The notes under the pieces are model-generated. The model was not told the DNA's origin. It searched no databases and worked only from the letters and a program-made list of their open reading frames with translations. The position numbers and the translations under genes are program-made. Shown piece by piece: positions 7,424 through 15,123 of a stretch of DNA of 15,123 nt (the first letter of the stretch is position 1; the number at the start of each line of letters is the position of its first letter). This DNA comes from JBHHYN01 sp046757565 (GTDB lineage: Bacteria; Pseudomonadota; Gammaproteobacteria; Eutrophobiales; Eutrophobiaceae), in assembly GCA_046757565.1 (NCBI GenBank), contig JBHHYN010000069.1, positions 1-15,123 of the forward strand, in the 5' to 3' direction.

Positions 7424-8446
7424 ATGTCCATTACCCTCGGGGAAATCGCTGAAGTTATTGGTGCTGAATTGCACGGCGATGCGGACTGCAATATCACTGG
7501 TGTCGCCACATTGAAGAATGCGTCGGATGGCGACATCAGTTTCCTGGCCAACAGGCGCTATGGGAGGTATCTACCGTCAACCAGGGCTTCCGCCGTTATA
7601 CTCTCCGCAATAGATAAAGCAAACTGTCCTGTTAACGCACTTGTTATTGAAAATCCCTATCTTGCTTATGTAAAGGTTGTCCGTTATCTGCATCCGGAAA
7701 AACCGGCTGAAGCCGGTATCCATCGTCGGGCAGTTATCAGTAGCAGTGCAACCATAGCAGCGACTGCGACTATTGGAGCAAATGCCTGCATTGATCGGGA
7801 TGTGCACATCGAAGACGGCGTTTATGTCGGGCCGGGTTGTGTTATCGGCAGCAATGTCGTTATTGGCTGTAGCAGCAGGCTGGTGGCCAACGTAACGTTA
7901 TGTCACGGCGTGCGCATTGGGAAATATACCCTGCTCCATCCGGGCGTGGTCATTGGTGCGGATGGATTTGGCATCGCCAATGACAATGGTCTATGGCTTA
8001 AGATCCCGCAGATTGGCAGCGTGCACGTTGGTGATAATGTCGAAATTGGCGCCAACACAACGATTGATCGGGGCGCTCTGGACAACACTGTCATCGAAGA
8101 GGGTGTCAAGATCGATAATCAGGTGCAGATAGGTCATAATACCCGCATCGGGGCACATACAGCCATTGCCGGCGGCGCCATGATAGCGGGGAGTGTGACA
8201 ATCGGCAAACGCTGCATGATAGCCGGCGCTACGGCAATTACCGGACATATTGAAATTACCGACGATGTGGTAATTACCGGTATGTCGGGTGTTTCAAACA
8301 GTATTAAAAAACCGGGCACCTATTCCTCCGGAATCAGTATCATGGATAATAAAATCTGGCGGAAGAATGTTGTCAGATTCAAGCATCTGGATGAGCTGGC
8401 GCGAAGACTGGAGCATTTGGAATCGCTTATAAACAAACCGGATTGA
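7424..8446 (+). CDS. lpxD: UDP-3-O-acylglucosamine N-acyltransferase
   Basis: The third enzyme of lipid A synthesis: it transfers a 3-hydroxyacyl chain from ACP to the 2-amino group of UDP-3-O-acylglucosamine. The 340-residue protein (E. coli 341) has the N-terminal uridine-binding domain (about 1-100, with DISFLANRRYGRYL), then a left-handed beta-helix of hexapeptide repeats (about 100-290) and a C-terminal helix (DELARRLEHLESL). The catalytic His is H238 in QIGHNTRIG, equivalent to E. coli H239. YSSGI near the end is a family hallmark. At the position matching E. coli M290, a residue that limits acyl length, this protein has G289 (GMSG where E. coli has GMVM). The conserved trimer fold and function are not in doubt; the acyl preference is inferred. 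It is followed 34 bases later by fabZ. Confidence 0.96.
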   Translation: MSITLGEIAEVIGAELHGDADCNITGVATLKNASDGDISFLANRRYGRYLPSTRASAVILSAIDKANCPVNALVIENPYLAYVKVVRYLHPEKPAEAGIHRRAVISSSATIAATATIGANACIDRDVHIEDGVYVGPGCVIGSNVVIGCSSRLVANVTLCHGVRIGKYTLLHPGVVIGADGFGIANDNGLWLKIPQIGSVHVGDNVEIGANTTIDRGALDNTVIEEGVKIDNQVQIGHNTRIGAHTAIAGGAMIAGSVTIGKRCMIAGATAITGHIEITDDVVITGMSGVSNSIKKPGTYSSGISIMDNKIWRKNVVRFKHLDELARRLEHLESLINKPD

Positions 8447-8480
8447 CCCATTTAATTCTTATATCAGCGGCACTGTCGAT

Positions 8481-8930
8481 GTGACTAATCTGAACATCAA
8501 ACAAATCAGGGAAATACTGCCACACCGCTATCCATTTCTCATGATTGATAGAATACTTGATTATGAAGCAAACAAGTTTTTGACGGCCATTAAAAATGTA
8601 ACGGTCAATGAACCATTCTTTCAGGGACACTTTCCTGAAAGCAAGATTATGCCCGGTGTGTTAATTATTGAATCCATGGCGCAAGCAGCGGCAATCCTGG
8701 GTGAAGCATCATTAAAGGATACTCCTGAAGAGGGGTCATTGTATTACCTTGTTGGAGTGGACAAGGCCAGATTCCGTAAACCGGTAGAACCTGGCGATCA
8801 ATTACGTATCGAAGTAAAATTTCTGACTGTACGCAGGAACATCTGGAAATTTTCAGCCACGGCCACTGTTGACGGAAACATTGCCGCCTCAGCCGAATTT
8901 CTGACTACAGTAGTGGTTCCGGAATCTTGA
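8481..8930 (+). CDS. fabZ: 3-hydroxyacyl-[acyl-carrier-protein] dehydratase FabZ
   Basis: Removes water from 3-hydroxyacyl-ACP in the fatty acid elongation cycle. It competes with LpxA and LpxD for the same 3-hydroxyacyl-ACP pool, which is the usual explanation for its place in this cluster. The 149-residue hot-dog-fold protein has LPHRYPFLMIDRI at 13-25, the catalytic H50 in FFQGHFP and E64 in LIIESMAQAA, as in E. coli (H54, E68). The C-terminal part shows VDKARFRKPVEPGDQL and the closing strands. GTG 8481 is the start best placed relative to the conserved NIKQIREILPHR; the ATG at 8479 is out of frame and is followed at once by TGA. The upstream Shine-Dalgarno is weak. Its stop overlaps the lpxA TTG by four bases. 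Confidence 0.95.
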   Translation: MTNLNIKQIREILPHRYPFLMIDRILDYEANKFLTAIKNVTVNEPFFQGHFPESKIMPGVLIIESMAQAAAILGEASLKDTPEEGSLYYLVGVDKARFRKPVEPGDQLRIEVKFLTVRRNIWKFSATATVDGNIAASAEFLTTVVVPES

Positions 8931-9700
8931 TTGATCCCGGTGCTATTATCCATTCCGATGCGGATATCGGCAGAGATGTAGAGATTGGGCCTTACTCCGT
9001 AGTAGGCGCCAATGTAGAGATCGGCGACAAAACCTGGATTGGACCTCACGTTGTCATAAAAGGACCCACCCGGATTGGCAGGGGCAACAGAATCTTCCAG
9101 TTCTGCTCGATTGGAGATGATCCTCAGGACAAAAAATATCAGGAAGAACAGGAATCTGCCCTGGAAATCGGCGATGGCAATACGATCCGGGAATTTTGTT
9201 CCATCAACCGGGGTACTGGACCTGGAGGCGGTGTGACCCGGATTGGGGACGAAAACTGGATCATGGCCTATGTGCATATCGCCCATGACTGCATTGTTGG
9301 CGGGCATACGGTATTTGCCAATAATGCAACACTTGCCGGTCATGTTGTCATTGATGACTACGCTATCCTTGGCGGGTTTACCGGCGTTCACCAGTTTTGC
9401 AGGATAGGCAGTTACAGTCTCACAGCCATCTCTTCAGTCGTTGTCAAGGATGTCCCCCCTTTTTTAATTGTTTCAGGCAATACGGCAAGGCCAAATGGAT
9501 TGAACCGTGAAGGACTGAAACGCCATGGATTTTCCCGGGATGTAGTGGGAAAATTACGTAAGGCTTACAAGATAATCTACCGGGACGGATTAAATTTAAA
9601 TGATGCTCTGGATGGCCTCGAACCATTGGCCAGGGATTCCAGTGAGGTTGCCGGGTTCATTAATTTTATCCGGGAATCATCCAGAGGAATTGTACGTTAA
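8927..9700 (+). CDS. lpxA: Acyl-ACP--UDP-N-acetylglucosamine O-acyltransferase
   Basis: The first enzyme of lipid A synthesis: it transfers a 3-hydroxyacyl chain from ACP to the 3-OH of UDP-GlcNAc. The 257-residue protein (E. coli 262) opens with MIDPGAIIHSDADIG and carries repeated hexapeptides through about residue 185, then a helical C-terminal domain (EGLKRHGFSRD, KAYKIIYRDG). H120 in VHIAHDC is the catalytic base (E. coli H125), and HQFCRIG starts at H155. The residue matching E. coli G173, the hydrocarbon ruler, is I168. The start is TTG 8927, read within TTGA shared with the fabZ stop; no better-placed ATG exists and the MIDPGA start matches the family exactly. There is no independent Shine-Dalgarno at proper spacing, so it is probably made by reinitiation after fabZ. 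Confidence 0.96.
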   Translation: MIDPGAIIHSDADIGRDVEIGPYSVVGANVEIGDKTWIGPHVVIKGPTRIGRGNRIFQFCSIGDDPQDKKYQEEQESALEIGDGNTIREFCSINRGTGPGGGVTRIGDENWIMAYVHIAHDCIVGGHTVFANNATLAGHVVIDDYAILGGFTGVHQFCRIGSYSLTAISSVVVKDVPPFLIVSGNTARPNGLNREGLKRHGFSRDVVGKLRKAYKIIYRDGLNLNDALDGLEPLARDSSEVAGFINFIRESSRGIVR

Positions 9701-9808
9701 TCCGAAAGTGAAAACTGAAAAACTGGTAAACAGGCGGGGATTTGTGAGATATCGATGCCGATGTCCCGTTTCCTGCCGTTTCTATCCTGATTGTATGTGA
9801 AGCGATCG
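9701..9808. other. 108-base spacer between lpxA and lpxB
   Basis: These two genes are often adjacent or overlapping, or flank the gnnA/gnnB pair in some bacteria; neither gnn gene is present here. The only open frame of note runs from GTG 9708 to TGA 9798-9800. It would encode 30 residues with four cysteines near its C-terminus (CRCPVSCRFYPDC), but it has no ribosome binding site and no known relatives that I recognise. No terminator-like hairpin was seen. Confidence 0.35.
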
Positions 9809-10951
9809 ATGCTTCGAATCGGGATTGTCGCAGGTGAAGCATCCGGAGATTATCTTGGTGCAAATTTGATCAGGGATCTCCGCAGGAAAAACCCCGATCT
9901 GGTCGTTGAAGGCATTGGCGGACCGCAGCTGGAACAACAGGGGTGCCGTCTGATCTTTTCTATAGAGAAATTCTCGGTGATGGGATTCATTGAGGTGCTG
10001 GGAAAGTATCTTGAACTTGCCAGGGCCCGAAGCAGACTCACGGAATATTTTATTCAACATCCACCGGATATTTTTATTGGTGTCGATGCCCCTGACTTTA
10101 ATCTCGATCTGGAAAAAAAATTACGTAACCACCAGATTAAGACTGTGCACTATGTCAGTCCCCAGGTGTGGGCGTGGCGGGAATACCGGTTACGGAAGAT
10201 TGCACAGGCAGTCGATGTCCTGCTGGCACTCTTTCCATTTGAGAAAGATTATTATGAGGCCCACAATATTCCAGTGGTCAATGTCGGCCATCCGCTGGCG
10301 GATGAGATTGGTTTAGCGCCTGACAGGGCCGCAGCGCGGGCCAGATTGGGCCTGCCTGCCGAAAAGAGAGTCATTGCACTCATGCCGGGGAGCCGGCAGA
10401 TGGAGCTGGACAGATTGATGGGGCCGTTTCTATTGACAGCTGACTGGTGTATGCGGCAAAGGAGCGACCTTCATTTTACCGGCAGTCTGCTGACTGACGG
10501 TGCAAAACAACAATTTGAGTCGACCGTGTCCAGGCTTTGCCTGGATCATCTGCCTCTCTCCCTGTATGTTGGCCGTGCCCATGATGTCCTTGAGGCGGCA
10601 GATGTCGTGTTACTGGCTTCCGGCACCATCACCCTGGAGGCGATGTTATACAAACGGCCAATGGTAGTCGCCTACAAAATGCATTGGTTGACCTATGCGT
10701 TGCTCAAATGGCTGGTCAAAGTGAAGCATGCTGCCTTGCCCAACCTGTTGGCCGGATCGGATATCGTGCCGGAGTGTCTGCAAGCCGAATGCCGGCCGGA
10801 ACGGCTTGGTCACGAGATTATGAGATGGTTACATGACGGCAAGGCCGTTGCGGCGGTCGAAAGGGAATTCGCGAAACTCCATGAGCGATTGCGGTCCGAT
10901 GCCTCCGGCACAGCCGCAGATGCCGTGTTATCGCTGCTGGGCAAGACATGA
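9809..10951 (+). CDS. lpxB: Lipid-A-disaccharide synthase
   Basis: A membrane-associated GT-B glycosyltransferase (family GT19) that joins UDP-2,3-diacylglucosamine and lipid X into the tetraacyl disaccharide of lipid A. The 380-residue protein (E. coli 382) begins MLRIGIVAGEASGD, matching the family start. DAPDFN lies at 93-98, HYVSPQVWAWR follows, MPGSR is at 192-196 with E199, and the donor-binding ASGTITLE is at 270-277. SLPNLLAG is replaced by the near-identical ALPNLLAG. ATG 9809 is chosen because the core begins at once and a weak GAAG lies six bases upstream; GTG 9797 and TTG 9791 are in frame but add residues outside the family pattern. Its stop overlaps the rnhB start as ATGA. LpxH or another UDP-diacylglucosamine hydrolase is needed between LpxD and LpxB and is not in the window. 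Confidence 0.96.
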   Translation: MLRIGIVAGEASGDYLGANLIRDLRRKNPDLVVEGIGGPQLEQQGCRLIFSIEKFSVMGFIEVLGKYLELARARSRLTEYFIQHPPDIFIGVDAPDFNLDLEKKLRNHQIKTVHYVSPQVWAWREYRLRKIAQAVDVLLALFPFEKDYYEAHNIPVVNVGHPLADEIGLAPDRAAARARLGLPAEKRVIALMPGSRQMELDRLMGPFLLTADWCMRQRSDLHFTGSLLTDGAKQQFESTVSRLCLDHLPLSLYVGRAHDVLEAADVVLLASGTITLEAMLYKRPMVVAYKMHWLTYALLKWLVKVKHAALPNLLAGSDIVPECLQAECRPERLGHEIMRWLHDGKAVAAVEREFAKLHERLRSDASGTAADAVLSLLGKT

Positions 10952-11541
10952 GGCAAGCGGGACTCGACCATCTCCCTGCTGTTCATTTGCTTGCAGGAGT
11001 TGATGAGGCGGGCAGGGGGCCGTTGGCGGGTCCGGTTGTTGCTGCGGCGGTCATTCTGGACGATACCGAACGAATCAAGGGATTACAGGATTCCAAAACA
11101 CTTTCCGAGGGAATACGTCTTAAACTGGCGGCCGAAATCCGTGAGCGGGCAGTTGCCTGGGCGACAGGCCGGGCTGAGGTCGCGGAAATTGATAGATTGA
11201 ATATCCTGAACGCAAGTTTGCTCGCCATGCAGCGTGCCGTAGGGGCACTGCACATCCAACCGGAATATGCCTTGATTGATGGCACACATTGTCCTGATTT
11301 ACACTGTAATGTCAGAGCAATTGTCCGGGGCGATAGATTGGTGCCGGCTATCAGTGCGGCATCGATACTTGCCAAGGTGACCCGGGACGGGGAGATGATT
11401 GCTATGGATGCCCTGTTCCCCGGCTACGGGTTTGCCAGGCATAAAGGTTATCCAACCAAACAGCATATCGAGGCCCTGGAAGTATTAGGGGTTTGTGCAA
11501 TACACAGGTGTTCCTATAAGCCTGTCAAACGGTTTATATAA
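10948..11541 (+). CDS. rnhB: Ribonuclease HII
   Basis: Cleaves RNA in RNA-DNA hybrids, in particular starting removal of single ribonucleotides misincorporated in DNA. The 197-residue protein (E. coli 198) shows the motif GVDEAGRGPLAGPVVAAA at 17-34 with catalytic D19 and E20 and the GRG ribonucleotide-recognition motif at 22-24. D111 in LIDG and D147 in AKVTRD complete the four acidic residues expected. AASILAKVTRD at 137-147 and GYPTKQH are family hallmarks. It overlaps lpxB by four bases and has no strong Shine-Dalgarno of its own, so coupled translation is likely. It sits between the lipid A genes and dnaE, the arrangement known from many gammaproteobacteria. A gap of 43 bases separates it from dnaE. 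Confidence 0.96.
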   Translation: MRQAGLDHLPAVHLLAGVDEAGRGPLAGPVVAAAVILDDTERIKGLQDSKTLSEGIRLKLAAEIRERAVAWATGRAEVAEIDRLNILNASLLAMQRAVGALHIQPEYALIDGTHCPDLHCNVRAIVRGDRLVPAISAASILAKVTRDGEMIAMDALFPGYGFARHKGYPTKQHIEALEVLGVCAIHRCSYKPVKRFI

Positions 11542-11584
11542 GCATATGCAGGCCAAGTCAGGCTAGCTTCTTGATACCAATACC

Positions 11585-14500
11585 ATGCAAGATAGTTTTG
11601 TACACCTTCATCTGCATACGGAATATTCAATCGTCGATGGATTGATAAGGCTCGAACCCCTTGTAGAAGCAGTTGCTGAAGCAGGCATGCCGGCAATTGC
11701 CGTCACCGAACAATACAATCTTTTTTCCCTGGTAAAGATTTATCGCCTGGCGCAGCACTATGGCATAAAGCCAATCATTGGCGTTGAAATCAGTGTGATC
11801 GATGATGCAAGCGGGAATAACACGGGAAATTTGCTGTTACTCTGCCAGGAACGAAGAGGTTATCGGAATTTGACAAAGCTCGTAACAAAAAGTTACATAG
11901 AAGGTCAATCCCGGGGCATTCCTTATGTTGGTTTTTCGTGGTTGCAACAGAATACTGAAGGGCTTATCGCATTATCGTGTGCGCGCTACGGCAGTATCGG
12001 CCAGGCGATTATCAATTCAAACCGGTACCTGGCAGAGAAAAGTTTGACGGATTTGATGAATCTCTTTCCTGACAGGTTTTACCTGGAGCTGCAACGTACC
12101 TCCAGACGTCACGAGGATGTCTATATTCAGTCTGCGATGGAACTTGCTGCAACATTCTCCGTCCCGGTAGTCGCCACGAATGATGTGCGATTTTTAAAGC
12201 AGGAAGATTTTGAAGCACATGAAGCGAGGGTGTGTGTCCAGCAAGGTAATGTTTTGAACGATGCCAGACGCATCCATGCCTACAGCAATCAACAATATTT
12301 AAAATCTTCAGAGGAGATGAGGGATCTGTTTCAGGACATTCCGGAGGCCATTGAAAATACTTTATTAATCGCGCAGCGTTGTAATCTTGAATTATCATTT
12401 GGTGAATATCATCTCCCTGATTTTCCGGTACCCGCGCCTTATAACCAGGATTCATGGCTTCGCAATGAAGCAGAGAAGGGGTTATGCGCCCTGTTTGAGT
12501 CGCACCGGATCGATACAGGTAACGCATCCCTGGTAGATAAAAACATCTATGCCGAAAGACTCGCCAGGGAACTGGAAGTTATCGTCAACATGGGATATTC
12601 CGGATATTTCCTTATCGTGGCGGATTTTATCCGCTGGGCCAAGAAGCAGGATATCCCGGTGGGGCCGGGCCGCGGTTCCGGGGCTGGTTCACTGGTTGCC
12701 TATGCGCTTGCTATCACTGAACTGGATCCCATCAAATATGATCTGTTATTCGAACGTTTTCTCAATCCGGAACGGGTGTCATTACCTGATTTCGATATTG
12801 ATTTCTGTATGGAAAGAAGAGATGAGGTGATCGACTATGTCGCAGAGCGTTTCGGACGCGATCATGTATCGCAGATCATTACCTATGGCAGTATGGCGGC
12901 AAAAGCGGTTGTGCGTGATGTCGGACGCGTACTCGGGCATCCCTATGGGTTTGTCGATCAAATCGCCAAACTCATCCCTTTTGAGATCAATATAACTCTG
13001 GAGAAAGCGCTTCAGCAGGAACAATCTTTAAGAAAACGTTACGAGGAAGAGGAAGAAGTCAAAACATTGATTGACCTGGCCAGGAAGCTTGAAGGCCTGA
13101 CGCGTAATGCCGGTAAACATGCCGGAGGAATAGTTATTGCGCCCAGCCCCTTAACGGATTACATGCCTCTCTATTGCGAGCAGGGTTCAAACGTGAGATC
13201 GACCCAGTTCGATATGGGTGATGTAGAAGCGATAGGGCTTGTAAAATTCGATTTCCTTGGTTTGAGGACGCTTACAATTATTGACTGGGCCGTAAAGGAT
13301 GTCAATCGCGTACTTGTAAAAGACGAGACGCAACTAATTGATATAAGCAGTATACCGTTGGATGACGAGGCCACTTACCGGCTAATACGCAGGATGGATA
13401 CCACTGCAATATTCCAACTCGAATCGGATGGGATGAAAAAATTGATCGGGAGATTACAACCGGATGATTTTAATGATTTGATTGCATTGGTAGCGCTCTT
13501 TCGCCCTGGACCACTTCAATCGGGAATGGTTGATGACTATATTGACCGCAAGCACGGAAGATCGAGGGTGGAATATCCTCATCCTGCCCTGGAACAGGTA
13601 TTAAGCCCTACCAATGGCGTTATTCTGTATCAGGAGCAGGTCATGAAGATTGCACAGATCCTTGCCGGGTATACACTTGGTGCGGCGGATCTCCTGCGCC
13701 GGGCCATGGGTAAAAAGAAACCTGAGGAAATGGCACAGCAAAGAAATATTTTTGTTACGGGGGCCGTGGCAAACGGTGTCAAGTATCAGGTCGCTACGTA
13801 TATTTTTGATCTGATGGAGAAGTTCGCAGGATATGGGTTCAACAAGTCGCATTCAGCTGCCTATGCCTTACTCGCCTATCAGACTGCATGGTTAAAAGCA
13901 CATCATCCTGCTGCATTTATGGCTGCCGTGTTGTCATCCGATATGGATAATACAGACAAGATCGTAACAATGCGAGAAGAACTCAGACGTATGCATATAG
14001 ATTTGATCCCGCCATCCGTCAATCGGAGTGAGTATAAATTCATGGTGATTGATGAAAAAACAGTACTATTTGGATTGGGTGCGATCAAAGGGGTCGGTTC
14101 TGCTGCGATCGATAATATCCTCCATGAAAGAACGATAAATGGGGAATTTACGGATTTCTTCGATCTTTGTAAACGTGTCGATACGCGTAAAGCAAACAAG
14201 AGGGTGTGCGAGGCCTTAATCCGATCAGGCGCCGCTGATGATCTCGGACCCGGCCGTAGTACCATGATGGCGAATCTGGGGAAAGCGATCCTGTTCGCCG
14301 AACAACATTCAACGAATGCAAATTCAGGACAGGATGATCTGTTTGGACTCGAAGTATCGTCAGTTGCAGAAAGAAATAACCGGGATTTGTCCGGAAGCGC
14401 ATCGCCATTCGTCAAAGTGGAAGAATGGAATGACCATGAACGGCTTATGGCCGAAAAGGAAACATTGGGGTTTTATCTGGAAGGCCATCCCATTACCCGG

Positions 14501-15103
14501 TATGAGGAAGAACTTGCTTCTATTGTGACAATGCGGTTACGGGATATTAAATCCGGTCATGTAATCGCAGCAGGATATATCGAAAACCTGAGGACCCGTT
14601 CCGGTTCAAGAGGGGGAAGGATGGCTGAAATCCGCTTGGATGACCGTACCGCCCGCGCCCACGCGACCTTATACTCGGAAGTTTATCAGAGGCACAGGAC
14701 AATGCTTATTCCGGATAAATTAATTATAGTAAAAGGGGAGGCAATAGAGGACGATTATTACGATACAGGTTATTATATGAAGGTAGATACTATCATTACT
14801 CTGAATAAAGTCCGGGAGGAATGCGCAACGCTCAGATTATCGTTGAATAAGACGATGTTGGAACAGGGCATACTGGATTTGGTGAAGGGCGTGTTATCTC
14901 CCTGTCAAAACAGGTTGCGGCCGGTAATAATCGAATATGATAACGGCAACGCCAAAGGGGAGATTGATCTCGGTGAATCCTGGAAGGTTGAAATTAGCGA
15001 TAAATTGCTGGACGATCTCAGGGCCTTGCTTGGTAAGGAGAATGTCAGAATCGATTATCACGGTGTTGAAAAATATGGCTCTTCAGCAGAATCTGTGGGT
15101 TAA
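11585..15103 (+). CDS. dnaE: DNA polymerase III subunit alpha
   Basis: The replicative polymerase catalytic subunit. The 1172-residue protein (E. coli 1160) has an N-terminal PHP domain (about 5-270), the polymerase core with GPGRGSGAGS at 360-369, catalytic aspartates in PDFDIDF at 401-407 (D402, D404) and D556 in KFDFLG. The fingers include RPGPLQSGMV and GYGFNKSHSAAYA, and a tandem helix-hairpin-helix region follows (FGLGAIKGVG). The internal clamp-binding motif QDDLFGL is at 916-922, and an OB fold follows from about 995. The PHP site keeps H9, H11 and D18, but the TDHGN-type motif reads TEQYN (41-45) and the later NDVH reads NDVR, so PHP exonuclease activity is unlikely. The C-terminus extends some 14 residues past the E. 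coli end. ATG 11585 begins directly before the conserved FVHLHLHTEYS; no clear Shine-Dalgarno is present. The next gene (accA in relatives) is not reached. Confidence 0.97.
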   Translation: MQDSFVHLHLHTEYSIVDGLIRLEPLVEAVAEAGMPAIAVTEQYNLFSLVKIYRLAQHYGIKPIIGVEISVIDDASGNNTGNLLLLCQERRGYRNLTKLVTKSYIEGQSRGIPYVGFSWLQQNTEGLIALSCARYGSIGQAIINSNRYLAEKSLTDLMNLFPDRFYLELQRTSRRHEDVYIQSAMELAATFSVPVVATNDVRFLKQEDFEAHEARVCVQQGNVLNDARRIHAYSNQQYLKSSEEMRDLFQDIPEAIENTLLIAQRCNLELSFGEYHLPDFPVPAPYNQDSWLRNEAEKGLCALFESHRIDTGNASLVDKNIYAERLARELEVIVNMGYSGYFLIVADFIRWAKKQDIPVGPGRGSGAGSLVAYALAITELDPIKYDLLFERFLNPERVSLPDFDIDFCMERRDEVIDYVAERFGRDHVSQIITYGSMAAKAVVRDVGRVLGHPYGFVDQIAKLIPFEINITLEKALQQEQSLRKRYEEEEEVKTLIDLARKLEGLTRNAGKHAGGIVIAPSPLTDYMPLYCEQGSNVRSTQFDMGDVEAIGLVKFDFLGLRTLTIIDWAVKDVNRVLVKDETQLIDISSIPLDDEATYRLIRRMDTTAIFQLESDGMKKLIGRLQPDDFNDLIALVALFRPGPLQSGMVDDYIDRKHGRSRVEYPHPALEQVLSPTNGVILYQEQVMKIAQILAGYTLGAADLLRRAMGKKKPEEMAQQRNIFVTGAVANGVKYQVATYIFDLMEKFAGYGFNKSHSAAYALLAYQTAWLKAHHPAAFMAAVLSSDMDNTDKIVTMREELRRMHIDLIPPSVNRSEYKFMVIDEKTVLFGLGAIKGVGSAAIDNILHERTINGEFTDFFDLCKRVDTRKANKRVCEALIRSGAADDLGPGRSTMMANLGKAILFAEQHSTNANSGQDDLFGLEVSSVAERNNRDLSGSASPFVKVEEWNDHERLMAEKETLGFYLEGHPITRYEEELASIVTMRLRDIKSGHVIAAGYIENLRTRSGSRGGRMAEIRLDDRTARAHATLYSEVYQRHRTMLIPDKLIIVKGEAIEDDYYDTGYYMKVDTIITLNKVREECATLRLSLNKTMLEQGILDLVKGVLSPCQNRLRPVIIEYDNGNAKGEIDLGESWKVEISDKLLDDLRALLGKENVRIDYHGVEKYGSSAESVG

Positions 15104-15123
15104 CAAGAAAGACTTTTGAATAA
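15104..15123. other. Bases after dnaE
   Basis: Twenty bases after the dnaE TAA. They hold no terminator hairpin and no visible start of a following gene; too short to judge. Confidence 0.5.

Noticed and set aside
7339..7551. Minus-strand 70-codon frame covering the skp-lpxD spacer
   Set aside because: Half lies antisense to lpxD, and the peptide has no recognised features; the plus-strand frame with its TGATG junction is the better, though still weak, candidate.
8798..9391. Long minus-strand open frame (197 codons) opposite fabZ and lpxA
   Set aside because: It lies wholly antisense to two well-supported genes, and shows no family motif. It reflects codon bias of the plus-strand genes.
11542..11584. 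Palindrome GCATATGC and a short hairpin between rnhB and dnaE
   Set aside because: Eight-base palindromes are common by chance, the hairpin has only about four pairs, and no T-run follows.

Overview
The window carries a single-strand run of twelve conserved envelope and replication genes, all on the + strand: uppS, cdsA, dxr, rseP, bamA, skp/ompH, lpxD, fabZ, lpxA, lpxB, rnhB and dnaE. This order matches the layout known from Pseudomonas-type gammaproteobacteria. The rnhB-dnaE link favours a gammaproteobacterium, and dxr lying between cdsA and rseP (not ahead of uppS as in E. coli) favours a non-enteric one. A betaproteobacterium shares most of the order and is not fully excluded. Base composition looks balanced to slightly AT-rich by eye (not counted). 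All twelve genes appear full length with their key motifs.

Layout. Bases 1-187 are a spacer with short direct repeats and no recognisable frr end, although frr usually precedes uppS. Bases 188-4308 hold uppS, cdsA, dxr and rseP, which overlap one another by 4-8 bases and are probably translationally coupled. Bases 4339-7265 hold bamA and the periplasmic chaperone skp with short gaps. A 158-base spacer precedes lpxD. From 7424 to 11541 run lpxD, fabZ, lpxA, lpxB and rnhB, with fabZ/lpxA and lpxB/rnhB overlapping by 4 bases. dnaE (11585-15103) fills the rest; the last 20 bases hold no recognised gene.

How they work together. Dxr commits carbon to the MEP isoprenoid pathway, UppS turns isoprenoid units into the undecaprenyl carrier, and CdsA makes the CDP-diacylglycerol needed for phospholipids. 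FabZ supplies acyl-ACP intermediates, and LpxA, LpxD and LpxB perform early steps of lipid A synthesis. BamA and Skp insert and chaperone outer-membrane proteins, and RseP is the intramembrane protease of the envelope stress response. RnhB and DnaE belong to DNA maintenance and replication.

I found no mobile element, CRISPR array, RNA gene or evident new system. The points worth a second look are fine-scale: acyl-chain-selectivity positions in LpxA and LpxD that differ from E. coli, two cysteine pairs in predicted BamA surface loops, a partly eroded PHP metal site in DnaE, two spacers with small open frames, and frequent GTG/TTG starts.
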